In this document: positions 11,609 through 18,999 of the stretch, piece after piece | How positions within the stretch are numbered: the stretch's first letter is position 1 | How the letters are laid out: each line of letters begins with the position of its first letter | Assembly: GCF_026626745.1 (NCBI RefSeq) | Contig: NZ_JAPNJW010000001.1 | Location: forward strand, 1,270,001-1,334,000 | Direction of reading: 5' to 3' | Origin: Nannocystis sp. RBIL2 | GTDB taxonomy: Bacteria > Myxococcota_A > Polyangia > Nannocystales > Nannocystaceae | DNA: 64,000 nucleotides | The notes under the pieces: model-generated | Told to the model about the DNA's origin: nothing | The model's input: the letters and a program-made list of their open reading frames with translations, nothing else | The model's database searches: none | Translations under genes and position numbers: made by a program

Positions 11609-13177
11609 TCACTGCACGAGGATCGTGAACTCGATGCGGCGGTTCTTGGCGCGACCGGCCGCGGTCTTGTTGGTGTCGACCGGCTCGTCCATACCCGCGC
11701 CGCGCGACTCGATGCGGGCGTTGTCGATGCCGTGCTCGACCAGGTACTCCTTGACGGCCGCGGCGCGCTTGCCCGAGAGCGTCTTGTTGTACTCGGGCGA
11801 GCCGGTGCTGTCGGTGTGACCCGAGATCTCGATGCGGATCGACGGGAACTCCTTGAGCACCGCGACCGCGCGGTCGAGGACCGGCCGCGACTTCGGCTTG
11901 ATGGTCGCCTTGTCGAGGTCGAAGTAGATGCCCTTGATCGTGCCGGTGAACTTCGCGAGGGCCGTCGGGATCTCGTCCGGGCAGCCGTCCTCGTCCTGGT
12001 AGCCGTTGCGGGTCTCCGGCTGCGTCGGGCACTTGTCGTCGGGATCGAGGATGCCGTCGCCGTCGGTGTCCGGGATCGGGCAGCCATCCGGCTCGACGCC
12101 CGGATCGTCGGGGCACTTGTCGACGATGTCGAGGAAGCCGTCGCCGTCGCGGTCCTTGAGCGGGCAGCCGTCGGGCGCAACGCCGGGGACATCCGGGCAC
12201 GCGTCCTGGCTGTCCATGAAGCCGTCGCCGTCGCGGTCGCGCTCAGGACAGCCGTCGGGGGCGATGCCCGGCTCGAACGGACAGGAGTCGGCGTTGTCGA
12301 GGAAGCCGTCGCCGTCGCTGTCCTTCTCGGCCGCCGGCGCCTTCTTCTTGCGGTTCAGCGTCAGCGACAGGCCGAGCAGCACCTCGGGGTAGATGACCGC
12401 GCCGTTGTCGACGCGGAGGCGGGCCGCGACGACGTTGCGGACGTCGAGGCGCAGCATCGCGTAATGCGAGATGTAGTACTTGACGCCGCCGCCGTAGTGC
12501 GTCGACTCGTCGATGTCGTTGCCGAGCGCGCCGGTCGTCCCGATCGCGCCGCCGCCGACGAGGACGAACGGAGTGATGCGCCAGAACGGGATCTGGCCGA
12601 TCACGTGCGCGCGGAAGTTGAAGAGGATCGCCCGCGTGTCCGGCGAATCGGTGTTGGTGATGTGAGTCGGCATGACGCCGCCCTCGATCTCACCGCCGAG
12701 GAAGCTGAGCGGGTAGTACGCGAAGCGGGCCCCGATCTCGGGCGCTACCTTGCGGTACGGCTTCCAGAACTCCTCGCCGCCCGACTGCAGCGACTGCAGC
12801 TGGCGGACCGGGTCGAACAACTCGTGCGCCGAGCCGCCCGGCATGAAGATGCCGCCGAAGATGCCCAGCTCGAACATGTTGCGCTCGGGCCGACAGCGTC
12901 TGATCCACTTGACGCTGGTGTCGTTCTGACACTTGTCGCCCGACTTCTTCGCCTTCTTCCCGCTCGCCCCGCCGCTCGCCTTGGCATCGGTCTTCACGCC
13001 CGACGTGTCGGCCGAGATCGAAGCACCCGCCGAGGGCCCTTCGGGCGTCGGCGCCGGGGTCGCCGCGGGCTCGGCTGCGGGTGCCGCGGCGTCGCCGGCC
13101 GGCTGAGCCGCGAGCGCGGGCGTCGCTACGAGCCCAGCGACCAGGGCAGCTCCGAGTCGGATTGAAAAGCGATTCAT
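11609..13177 (-). CDS. OmpA-family outer membrane protein with thrombospondin type 3 repeats
   Basis: The 522-residue protein has a signal peptide cleaved near ALAAQP (residue 24), an Ala/Pro-rich stretch, a beta-barrel-like region (about 95-280), four calcium-binding thrombospondin type 3 repeats (about 285-395, DSDGDGFLDNADSCPFEPG style), and a C-terminal OmpA domain (about 405-522) with IYFDLDKATIKP, ISGHTDSTG and the peptidoglycan-binding NRRIEF motif. It probably links the outer membrane to the cell wall. The start is fixed by a GAGGAG Shine-Dalgarno before the ATG at 13177 and the signal peptide. It runs in the same direction as the cytochrome gene, 396 bases apart. Confidence 0.93.
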   Translation of the reverse strand: MNRFSIRLGAALVAGLVATPALAAQPAGDAAAPAAEPAATPAPTPEGPSAGASISADTSGVKTDAKASGGASGKKAKKSGDKCQNDTSVKWIRRCRPERNMFELGIFGGIFMPGGSAHELFDPVRQLQSLQSGGEEFWKPYRKVAPEIGARFAYYPLSFLGGEIEGGVMPTHITNTDSPDTRAILFNFRAHVIGQIPFWRITPFVLVGGGAIGTTGALGNDIDESTHYGGGVKYYISHYAMLRLDVRNVVAARLRVDNGAVIYPEVLLGLSLTLNRKKKAPAAEKDSDGDGFLDNADSCPFEPGIAPDGCPERDRDGDGFMDSQDACPDVPGVAPDGCPLKDRDGDGFLDIVDKCPDDPGVEPDGCPIPDTDGDGILDPDDKCPTQPETRNGYQDEDGCPDEIPTALAKFTGTIKGIYFDLDKATIKPKSRPVLDRAVAVLKEFPSIRIEISGHTDSTGSPEYNKTLSGKRAAAVKEYLVEHGIDNARIESRGAGMDEPVDTNKTAAGRAKNRRIEFTILVQ

Positions 13178-13855
13178 CTGTCGTCTCTCCTCGAGGGAAA
13201 ACCGGAACACGCCGCGCGACCCGGGCGCGTGCTCGGAGTGGGGGACCGCAAGGTGGTGGGTCGAGTGCTGTGCGTCGAGTCGCTCACGCGATGGGGAACT
13301 GGGGGGTCGGGCAACTCACCACGAGGGCTTCGCCCTCGGCTCTGCCGTTTATGGCACACCGGGGCCCCGGCTGGGAACCCACCCTTCGGGCGTTGCAACA
13401 CCCAACAGGGCCGTCCGGTTGTCGCACACAATCGAAGAACACGCGAAAAGGCGGTGAAATCCTGGGCATCGCGACCTCCTTCCCGGCCGGCCTGCACGCC
13501 GCCTGCCAGTGACGTTCTGGGGGCTCCGGGACCCGGGTAGACACGGTTCCTCCGCGGTTTGCACTGACCCGGGGCCGCGGACCGGACGGAGACCTGCGGG
13601 GACAATCCCCGACCTGAAACTACCAACCGCGATCCGCGCCAGACCTTTCGGACAGCTCAGGAAAGTCGCCGCGAAGATCGCCCGAGAACCGGCGCGTCAA
13701 CCCACGGACAAAAACCGTAAATTAGCCCGGCCAGCCCGCGGGACAGCGGCGCCCGCGACTGTCCAACCGATGGGCCATGTCCCGGAGGCCATGACCTCAA
13801 GTGCTCGCAACTCTTGCGAGCGAGCGTGGGCATGTCGCCCGCAAGGACGAGCGGC
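13178..13855. other. 678-base divergent region upstream of OmpA-family gene and recA
   Basis: No coding gene is supported: open frames lack a Shine-Dalgarno, domains and the strong third-position GC bias. A small hairpin (CGAGGGC, loop TTC, GCCCTCG, 13322-13338) and a hairpin-repeat copy (13775-13793) are present, and a 19-base palindrome lies near recA. It must contain two divergent promoters, and the length allows a small RNA, which I cannot demonstrate. Confidence 0.4.
13803..13821. promoter_or_regulatory. 19-base palindrome upstream of recA, possible SOS operator
   Basis: Perfect 8-base arms GCTCGCAA and TTGCGAGC are separated by CTC, ending 34 bases before the recA ATG. The position and symmetry suit a repressor operator. 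The sequence does not match the E. coli LexA box, so the regulator is unknown; it could instead form an RNA hairpin. Confidence 0.45.
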
Positions 13856-14926
<1,071 letters not shown>

Positions 14927-15015
14927 ACGCGGCGAAGCCCTCGCGCCCAGCCCGAGCCTCGCGGCAACCTTCGCCCGCGAGCGCGCCACCCCCAAGGTCG
15001 TACGCGCTCCCTCAT

Positions 15016-15057
15016 CATCAAAACAAGAGCGGGCGGAAGCATCGCCTCCGCCCGCTC
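15016..15057 (-). terminator. Rho-independent terminator of the tRNA-HNH operon
   Basis: Perfect 11-base arms (15027-15037 and 15047-15057, GAGCGGGCGGA type) with a 9-base loop, followed on the minus strand by TTGTTTTGATGATG. It lies 15 bases beyond the HNH stop. Confidence 0.85.
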
Positions 15058-15072
15058 ACCCTCGCGGCTCAT

Positions 15073-15495
15073 TCACGCCACCTGCAGCTCGCGCTCGAGC
15101 AAGAACTTCCACAGCGGCTTGTTGCTCTTGCGCGCGTTGCACGGCCGGCAGCACGGCACCAGGTTGTCCGGCTCGTTGCTCCCGCCGCGCGAGCGCGGGA
15201 TCACGTGGTCCCGCGTCACGCTGCGCCGGGTCAACCGCGCGTTGCAGTACGCGCAGAAGATCAGCACGTTCCACTCGTAGAAGCGGAACTCTCGCGTGAA
15301 GCACGGGTCGAGCCGGCCTCGAATCACGTCGGCGACGGACGCCTTGACGAACTTGCTCATGTCCCGGAACCGGCCCAGACGCCCGTCACCCTTGCGCAGC
15401 GCTCTCCGACGAAGATGCCGCGCCAGGTAGAAATCGGGGCCCCGCTCCGGGCGGGTACACAAGGTGTCGTAGTGGTTTTTGATCAGCGACTGCAT
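15073..15495 (-). CDS. HNH endonuclease
   Basis: The 140-residue protein ends in a canonical zinc-bound HNH nuclease fold: CAYC (Cys81, Cys84), RDHVIPRSRGG with catalytic His97, NL (Asn111), then CCRPCN (Cys116, Cys119, Asn120) and KSNK. The first 75 residues are basic and could bind nucleic acid; they match no domain I recognise. A GGAGGAG Shine-Dalgarno precedes the ATG. It is the last gene of a minus-strand unit made of two tRNA-Ala-like genes and a 70-residue protein, closed by a strong terminator. HNH enzymes of this type occur in phages, restriction systems and as homing nucleases, so the target may be DNA or possibly the adjacent RNA; nothing in the sequence decides. Confidence 0.88.
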   Translation of the reverse strand: MQSLIKNHYDTLCTRPERGPDFYLARHLRRRALRKGDGRLGRFRDMSKFVKASVADVIRGRLDPCFTREFRFYEWNVLIFCAYCNARLTRRSVTRDHVIPRSRGGSNEPDNLVPCCRPCNARKSNKPLWKFLLERELQVA

Positions 15496-15540
15496 GGCTC
15501 TCCTCCCCCTCTCACCGCTCGTCTCTCACCCGCGTGGATC

Positions 15541-15753
15541 TCAATCGACGTAGATGAGCGTGCTCCACGTCGGCACGGCCACCACCTCGCTCGCGCGGAA
15601 CTCGACCCTCGCCTCGACCTCCATGTCCTCGCCCGTCAGACGGACGCGGTCGCCCGCGCGGATGCACAGCTCGCCGAGCCGATGCGTGGTCAAGGGGATC
15701 CGGATGCAATGATCCAGAGTCCGGTCGTTCAAGTTGGCCTCGATCGTTCGCAT
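15541..15753 (-). CDS. 70-residue uncharacterised protein between tRNA genes and HNH nuclease
   Basis: I do not recognise the family. The product begins MRTIEANLNDRTLDH and contains alternating short hydrophobic and charged stretches (LCIRAGDRVRLTG, EVEARVEF) suggesting a small beta-barrel. It has two Cys. The start at 15753 is chosen because a near-perfect AGGAGGT Shine-Dalgarno stands four bases before the ATG; an in-frame ATG at 15774 would lie inside the tRNA 3' end. Only 14 bases separate the start codon from the tRNA end upstream, and 45 bases separate its stop from the HNH start, so it is in the same transcript as both. Third codon positions are GC-biased like real genes. Confidence 0.7.
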   Translation of the reverse strand: MRTIEANLNDRTLDHCIRIPLTTHRLGELCIRAGDRVRLTGEDMEVEARVEFRASEVVAVPTWSTLIYVD

Positions 15754-15767
15754 ACTCACCTCCTCAG

Positions 15768-15840
15768 TGGACAAGGCGGGGTTCGAACCCGCGACCTCCG
15801 CGCTGCCAGCGCGGCGCTCTCCCGGCTGAGCTACAAGCCC
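15768..15840 (-). tRNA. tRNA-Ala (anticodon GGC) with atypical acceptor stem
   Basis: The cloverleaf reads acceptor GGGCTTG, D-arm GCTC/GAGC, anticodon stem CCGCG/CGCGG with loop CTGGCAG (anticodon GGC), variable AGGTC, T-arm GCGGG/CCCGC with TTCGAAC, acceptor 3' CTTGTCC and discriminator A. The alanine identity pair G3-U70 is present, but positions 5:68 and 6:67 are U-U mismatches. CCA is not encoded. The 3' end is 3 bases from the Shine-Dalgarno of the next gene. Confidence 0.85.
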
Positions 15841-15861
15841 GGAACAAACACGATGTCTCGA

Positions 15862-15934
15862 TGGAGAAGGTCGGACTCGAACCGACGACCTCCTGCGTGC
15901 GAAGCAGGCGCTCTCCCGACTGAGCTACGACCCC
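15862..15934 (-). tRNA. tRNA-Ala (anticodon CGC) with atypical acceptor stem
   Basis: Acceptor GGGGTCG pairs with CTTCTCC; D-arm GCTC/GAGC; anticodon stem CCTGC/GCAGG with loop TTCGCAC (anticodon CGC, codon GCG); T-arm GTCGG/CCGAC with TTCGAGT; discriminator A. G3-U70 is kept, while 5:68 (U-U) and 6:67 (C-U) are mismatched, as in the neighbouring tRNA. CCA is not encoded. It lies 21 bases upstream of the GGC tRNA in the same orientation. Confidence 0.85.
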
Positions 15935-16209
15935 ATTGTCCGATGCGTCACCGCACCGCCCTGCACCCGCGCCGGCGAACGACCGAAGCCCGCCGACGAT
16001 CCGTCGATTCGCAGCGACCGATCATTCGCCCGAACGCATTGCCGACATGCCCGAACGGACATGTCATGGCATTCGCCGCGTCACCCACAATCGGGCGACT
16101 CGTCGAGCGCTTCGAACATCCCTACCGCGACGGCGGAGCGCGGTCGGCACGCCGACCGATGCCTCGGGCTTGTTCTCGTTTTCGGACGCGACCGCGCAGC
16201 AGCGGCGCT

Positions 16210-16377
16210 TCAGGCCAGATTCGCGAGGAAGCGCTGGAAACCGCGTCCATGCCATCCCGCGCGACCGGCCTGCCGATCGGCTGCAAGACCCGCCGAGAGC
16301 TCCACCGCCGGCATCATCGGTTCGGCTGTGGGATTCTGGGGGATCGTGCAGGGAAGGATGTCGTGGACGGAACGCAT
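16210..16377 (-). CDS. Possible 55-residue small protein
   Basis: An ATG at 16377 follows GAGGTAGG at Shine-Dalgarno distance. The product (MRSVHDILPCTIPQNPTAE...) matches nothing I know. Its third-position GC bias is weaker than in nearby genes, so it may be chance. It lies upstream of and in the same orientation as the tRNA-HNH unit. Confidence 0.25.
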   Translation of the reverse strand: MRSVHDILPCTIPQNPTAEPMMPAVELSAGLAADRQAGRAGWHGRGFQRFLANLA

Positions 16378-16509
16378 GGCGCCTACCTCATGAATGCCCG
16401 CAACACTACCAGTCACGCGACGGCCCTGTCAAGCACAGTGCATCAAAAATTCGCGACTCATCGCAATCATCACAGCTCCGAGTCGGCCCTCGCCGACCGG
16501 TCGGCTCAA

Positions 16510-16734
16510 TCACTGCACTTCGGCGCGCGCCCCCGCGCCCGGCCTGCCGCACGCGGCCGGTGACTCCATGATCCCGTCCGCGAGAAACCGCTGTTCCGAA
16601 CCGACCACCGTCTCGCTCGCCTCCAGGCGGGGGCGTACGAGGAGCACTGTCACGGGACCGCGATGGGCGAGTCGGCCCACGACGCCGCCGAGGCACCGGT
16701 CGCATAGCGGAAGCTCGACCTCGCGCGGCTCCAT
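16510..16734 (-). pseudogene. Possible remnant of a universal stress protein domain
   Basis: The open frame from the ATG at 16734 contains GGVVGRLAHRGPVTVLLVRP, which resembles the last helix and strand of universal stress proteins (LGSVAERVxRHAPCPVLVV type). The rest of such a domain, including the ATP-binding GxxGxxG loop, is absent, and no Shine-Dalgarno is seen. I read it as a decayed fragment next to the SRPBCC gene; chance similarity is possible. Confidence 0.3.
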
Positions 16735-16955
16735 CCGGGACGGCGAAGGGTCCGCAAGCCCACCCATCGCACGCGTCCATCATGTCTTTTCAGCCATGTC
16801 CTCTCGGACACAAACCAACTACCTCCACTCTCAGCTCCGAGGCATCACACCCGTCCACGGACGCAGCGCACGAAGCCACGAACGCCGAAGGTCGAGACGC
16901 AACATGCGTCTCGACCTCGGCGAGTCGGCCGTCATCCGGCCGGGAAGTCACTACT

Positions 16956-17840
16956 TCAGTACCGTGCCGGCGGATCGCTGGCCGGGAACGACTCGTCGGA
17001 CTCGAAGTCGACGCGGTCCTGGAACGACGCGCGGCGCTCCTCGTCGACCCGCTGGCGCGACTGCGCGAGCGCGGGCTCCTCGGACTTCCACTCGCCCGTC
17101 CCCTCGCCGACATCGGTCTGCTCGCTCGCGCGATCGCTGCGCCACTCGAGGATCTGCTTCAGTCGCGCGAGGTCGCGGCCCAGCGCGCGCTGGGGGTCAC
17201 GACCGATGAAGCGCGCGACCCATGCCCCGAGCTCGCCGGCCACCGGCTCCTGATACAGCCGCACCCACACCTCGGTGCCGCCAGACGCCGACGCGCGGAA
17301 CTCCACGCAGCCCTCGCAGGGCCGCGCGGCACCCTCACGCGAGCGCCACGCGATCCGCTGACGCTCGATGTCCTGCGTCACCTCGACCGCGACCTCGACG
17401 GGTCGTCCGAACGGCCCCTCGGCCAGCCAGCTCCAGCCGCCGCGGTCGAGCCGGGACACCCGGCTCACGTCGGCCATGAATTGCGGCAGGTTCTGGAAGC
17501 GGCGCCAGAACGAATACACCTCGCCGGCGGGCCGCTCGATCGTCACCGCCGCCTCGGCCACCACGGCGCGGCCTGGATCGACGCCGGGATACGGCGCGCC
17601 GCGGCGCTCGGTGTCGATCTGCATCGCCCGGTAGAACACGCTCTGACCGGTCACGCCGCGGCGCATCAACGAGCCTCCGGCCAGCGCAACGACCAGCGAA
17701 AGCGGCCATCGGCGCGCCCGCACCAGCCCCCACGCGACCATCCAGGCCCCTGCCAGCAGCGAGGCAGCGCGCTCGCGCTGCCCGACATTTTGCGCGCAGA
17801 CCGTGTCTGCGCCTCGCACGCATGAGCTCGAATTCTCCAT
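16956..17840 (-). CDS. SRPBCC (polyketide cyclase/dehydrase-like) protein with N-terminal membrane segment
   Basis: The 294-residue protein starts with a hydrophobic region (about residues 22-62, AASLLAGAWMVAWGLV and PLSLVVALAGGSLM), like the DUF2892-SRPBCC proteins, then an SRPBCC domain (about 90-235) with VTIERPAGEVYSFWRRFQNLPQFM, SRLDRGGWSWLAEGP and a closing amphipathic helix ARFIGRDPQRALGRDLARLKQILE. The C-terminal 55 residues are charged and end FPASDPPARY. SRPBCC folds bind hydrophobic ligands; in this family the ligand is unknown. A GGAGG Shine-Dalgarno stands before the ATG at 17840. It is divergent from the gene at 18513 across a 672-base gap. Related proteins often sit near stress genes, which matches the possible stress-protein remnant downstream. 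Confidence 0.8.
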   Translation of the reverse strand: MENSSSCVRGADTVCAQNVGQRERAASLLAGAWMVAWGLVRARRWPLSLVVALAGGSLMRRGVTGQSVFYRAMQIDTERRGAPYPGVDPGRAVVAEAAVTIERPAGEVYSFWRRFQNLPQFMADVSRVSRLDRGGWSWLAEGPFGRPVEVAVEVTQDIERQRIAWRSREGAARPCEGCVEFRASASGGTEVWVRLYQEPVAGELGAWVARFIGRDPQRALGRDLARLKQILEWRSDRASEQTDVGEGTGEWKSEEPALAQSRQRVDEERRASFQDRVDFESDESFPASDPPARY

Positions 17841-18512
17841 CGCGGGCCTCCGCCGAGTACATGGACGCCATCGCCCGGTTGCGCCAGCGGCCGCGGCGTT
17901 TTCCTCGTCCGGCCGCGCCGCCACGGTCGAGCTCGCCGGAGAGCCCCACGAACCTCTGCTGCATCCTTCTTCGCGCGCCGCGACGTGAGCGCGCCGCGAG
18001 CCGCCGCGCCCACCGCACCCGGCGGCCTCGCCGGCTGTCTGTTCGGTCAGGTCGCGTAGGTGCCCGCCACCGACGAACCCGCGCCCATCATGCCGGCCGG
18101 AACCCGGCCCTGCTCGACCTCATCCACCGAAGAGCTCAGCGAGCGCGGCGCTCACATCATCTGTCTCTCAAGACATGTCCCATCGACAAGCTCGATGCCC
18201 GTCCCCTCCGCATCGGCGACTGCGGCAATTGGGAAAAACACCTCCGCAGATCTCCGAACACCGCGCCGCGATCCCGGGCAACGCCCCAGCGTCGCCTGCG
18301 CGGCGCAACTCCGGTCCGCATCGGCGCTGGAGCGAACGCTGCCACGGACCCTGCGCCGGACCATCCTCAAAGCCCCGACGCGAGCACACGCCCCGCGGAC
18401 GGAAGTCCGTCAGAGCTCGCGCGAGGCAAAACATTCGCACCGCTGCGACTGCACGAGCCGCCGCGATCGCGGGCGCGCCCGGCTCCTCCCGCGTACAATG
18501 TGGGCAGTCGTC
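17841..18512. other. 672-base divergent intergenic region
   Basis: No gene is supported. Open frames on both strands lack domains and Shine-Dalgarno sequences. One AGACATGTCC repeat element lies at 18171-18180, and a TACAAT hexamer (18494-18499) lies just before the gene at 18513. Confidence 0.4.
18494..18499 (+). promoter_or_regulatory. Possible -10 element TACAAT
   Basis: TACAAT ends 13 bases before the ATG at 18513; no good -35 is seen. It would give a very short leader. Confidence 0.35.
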
Positions 18513-18938
18513 ATGGCGATCACCCTCGACCTCTCGCACGTGCCGCTCGCCCTGTCCCGGTTCGACGGCGAGCAGAGTCTGGACGAGGTCGAGCAGTACA
18601 TCGACCGCATGTCCGAGATCCACGCCCGCCAACAGCCCTACGTCAGCATCGTCTGGATGCGCCGCTACGCCCGCGGTGCGGCGCACACCGATCGGATGGG
18701 CAAATGGATCAAGGACACCGAGGAGTCTACCCGCCGCTACTGCATGGGCGTCGCCATGATCAGCCAGTCGACCGGCTTTCGCTTCGCCCTGGCGGCGATC
18801 TTCCTGATCCGGCCGATGCCGTGCCCTTATCTGGTCTGCGGGACATGGTCCGAGGCCATCGCCTATGCGCGGGCCCAGGCCGGCAAGGGCGGCGTCGTGC
18901 TGCCCGAGCTGGCCAGCCCGTGGCCCGAGCTGGCCTGA
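18513..18938 (+). CDS. Uncharacterised 141-residue protein, SpoIIAA-like
   Basis: The product has no signal peptide and reads like a small alpha/beta protein: LDLSHVPLALSRFDGEQSLDEVEQYIDRM, then YVSIVWMRRYARGAAHTDRMGKWIKD, and FALAAIFLIRPMPCPYLVCGTWSEAIAYARAQAG. The order (strand, helix, strand, basic loop, helix, strand, strand, helix) resembles the STAS/SpoIIAA-like fold found in many myxobacterial proteins of unknown role. An in-frame ATG at 18498 is an alternative start. It lies 61 bases upstream of the ceramidase-like gene in the same orientation, but that gene has its own promoter candidate, so they need not be one operon. Confidence 0.7.
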   Translation: MAITLDLSHVPLALSRFDGEQSLDEVEQYIDRMSEIHARQQPYVSIVWMRRYARGAAHTDRMGKWIKDTEESTRRYCMGVAMISQSTGFRFALAAIFLIRPMPCPYLVCGTWSEAIAYARAQAGKGGVVLPELASPWPELA

Positions 18939-18987
18939 GGTCGGCCGAGGCCGCGGGACCTCACTCGGCGCCGCCCCGGGCGCGCTG

Positions 18988-18993
18988 TACCAT
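18988..18993 (+). promoter_or_regulatory. Probable -10 element of the ceramidase-like gene
   Basis: TACCAT, preceded by CTG, ends six bases before the ATG at 19000, placing the transcription start at or next to the start codon. Confidence 0.4.
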
Positions 18994-18999
18994 GGCGGG

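Larger units (their letters stand above)
15935..16955. other. 1.0-kb sparse region
   Basis: No well-supported gene. It contains two weak minus-strand open frames listed separately, a repeat copy at 16043-16066 and another at 16794-16810. Base composition is somewhat less GC-rich than the flanking genes and codon bias is weak, in keeping with decayed or horizontally acquired DNA. The tRNA operon promoter should lie at its left end. Confidence 0.45.

Noticed and set aside
9380-13165. A plus-strand open frame of 1261 codons across kinase, cytochrome and OmpA genes
   Set aside because: It overlaps three well-supported genes in other frames or on the other strand; its product is Arg/Pro-rich without domains.
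13229-13540. Small open frames in the gap upstream of recA
   Set aside because: No Shine-Dalgarno, no domain, no third-position GC bias.
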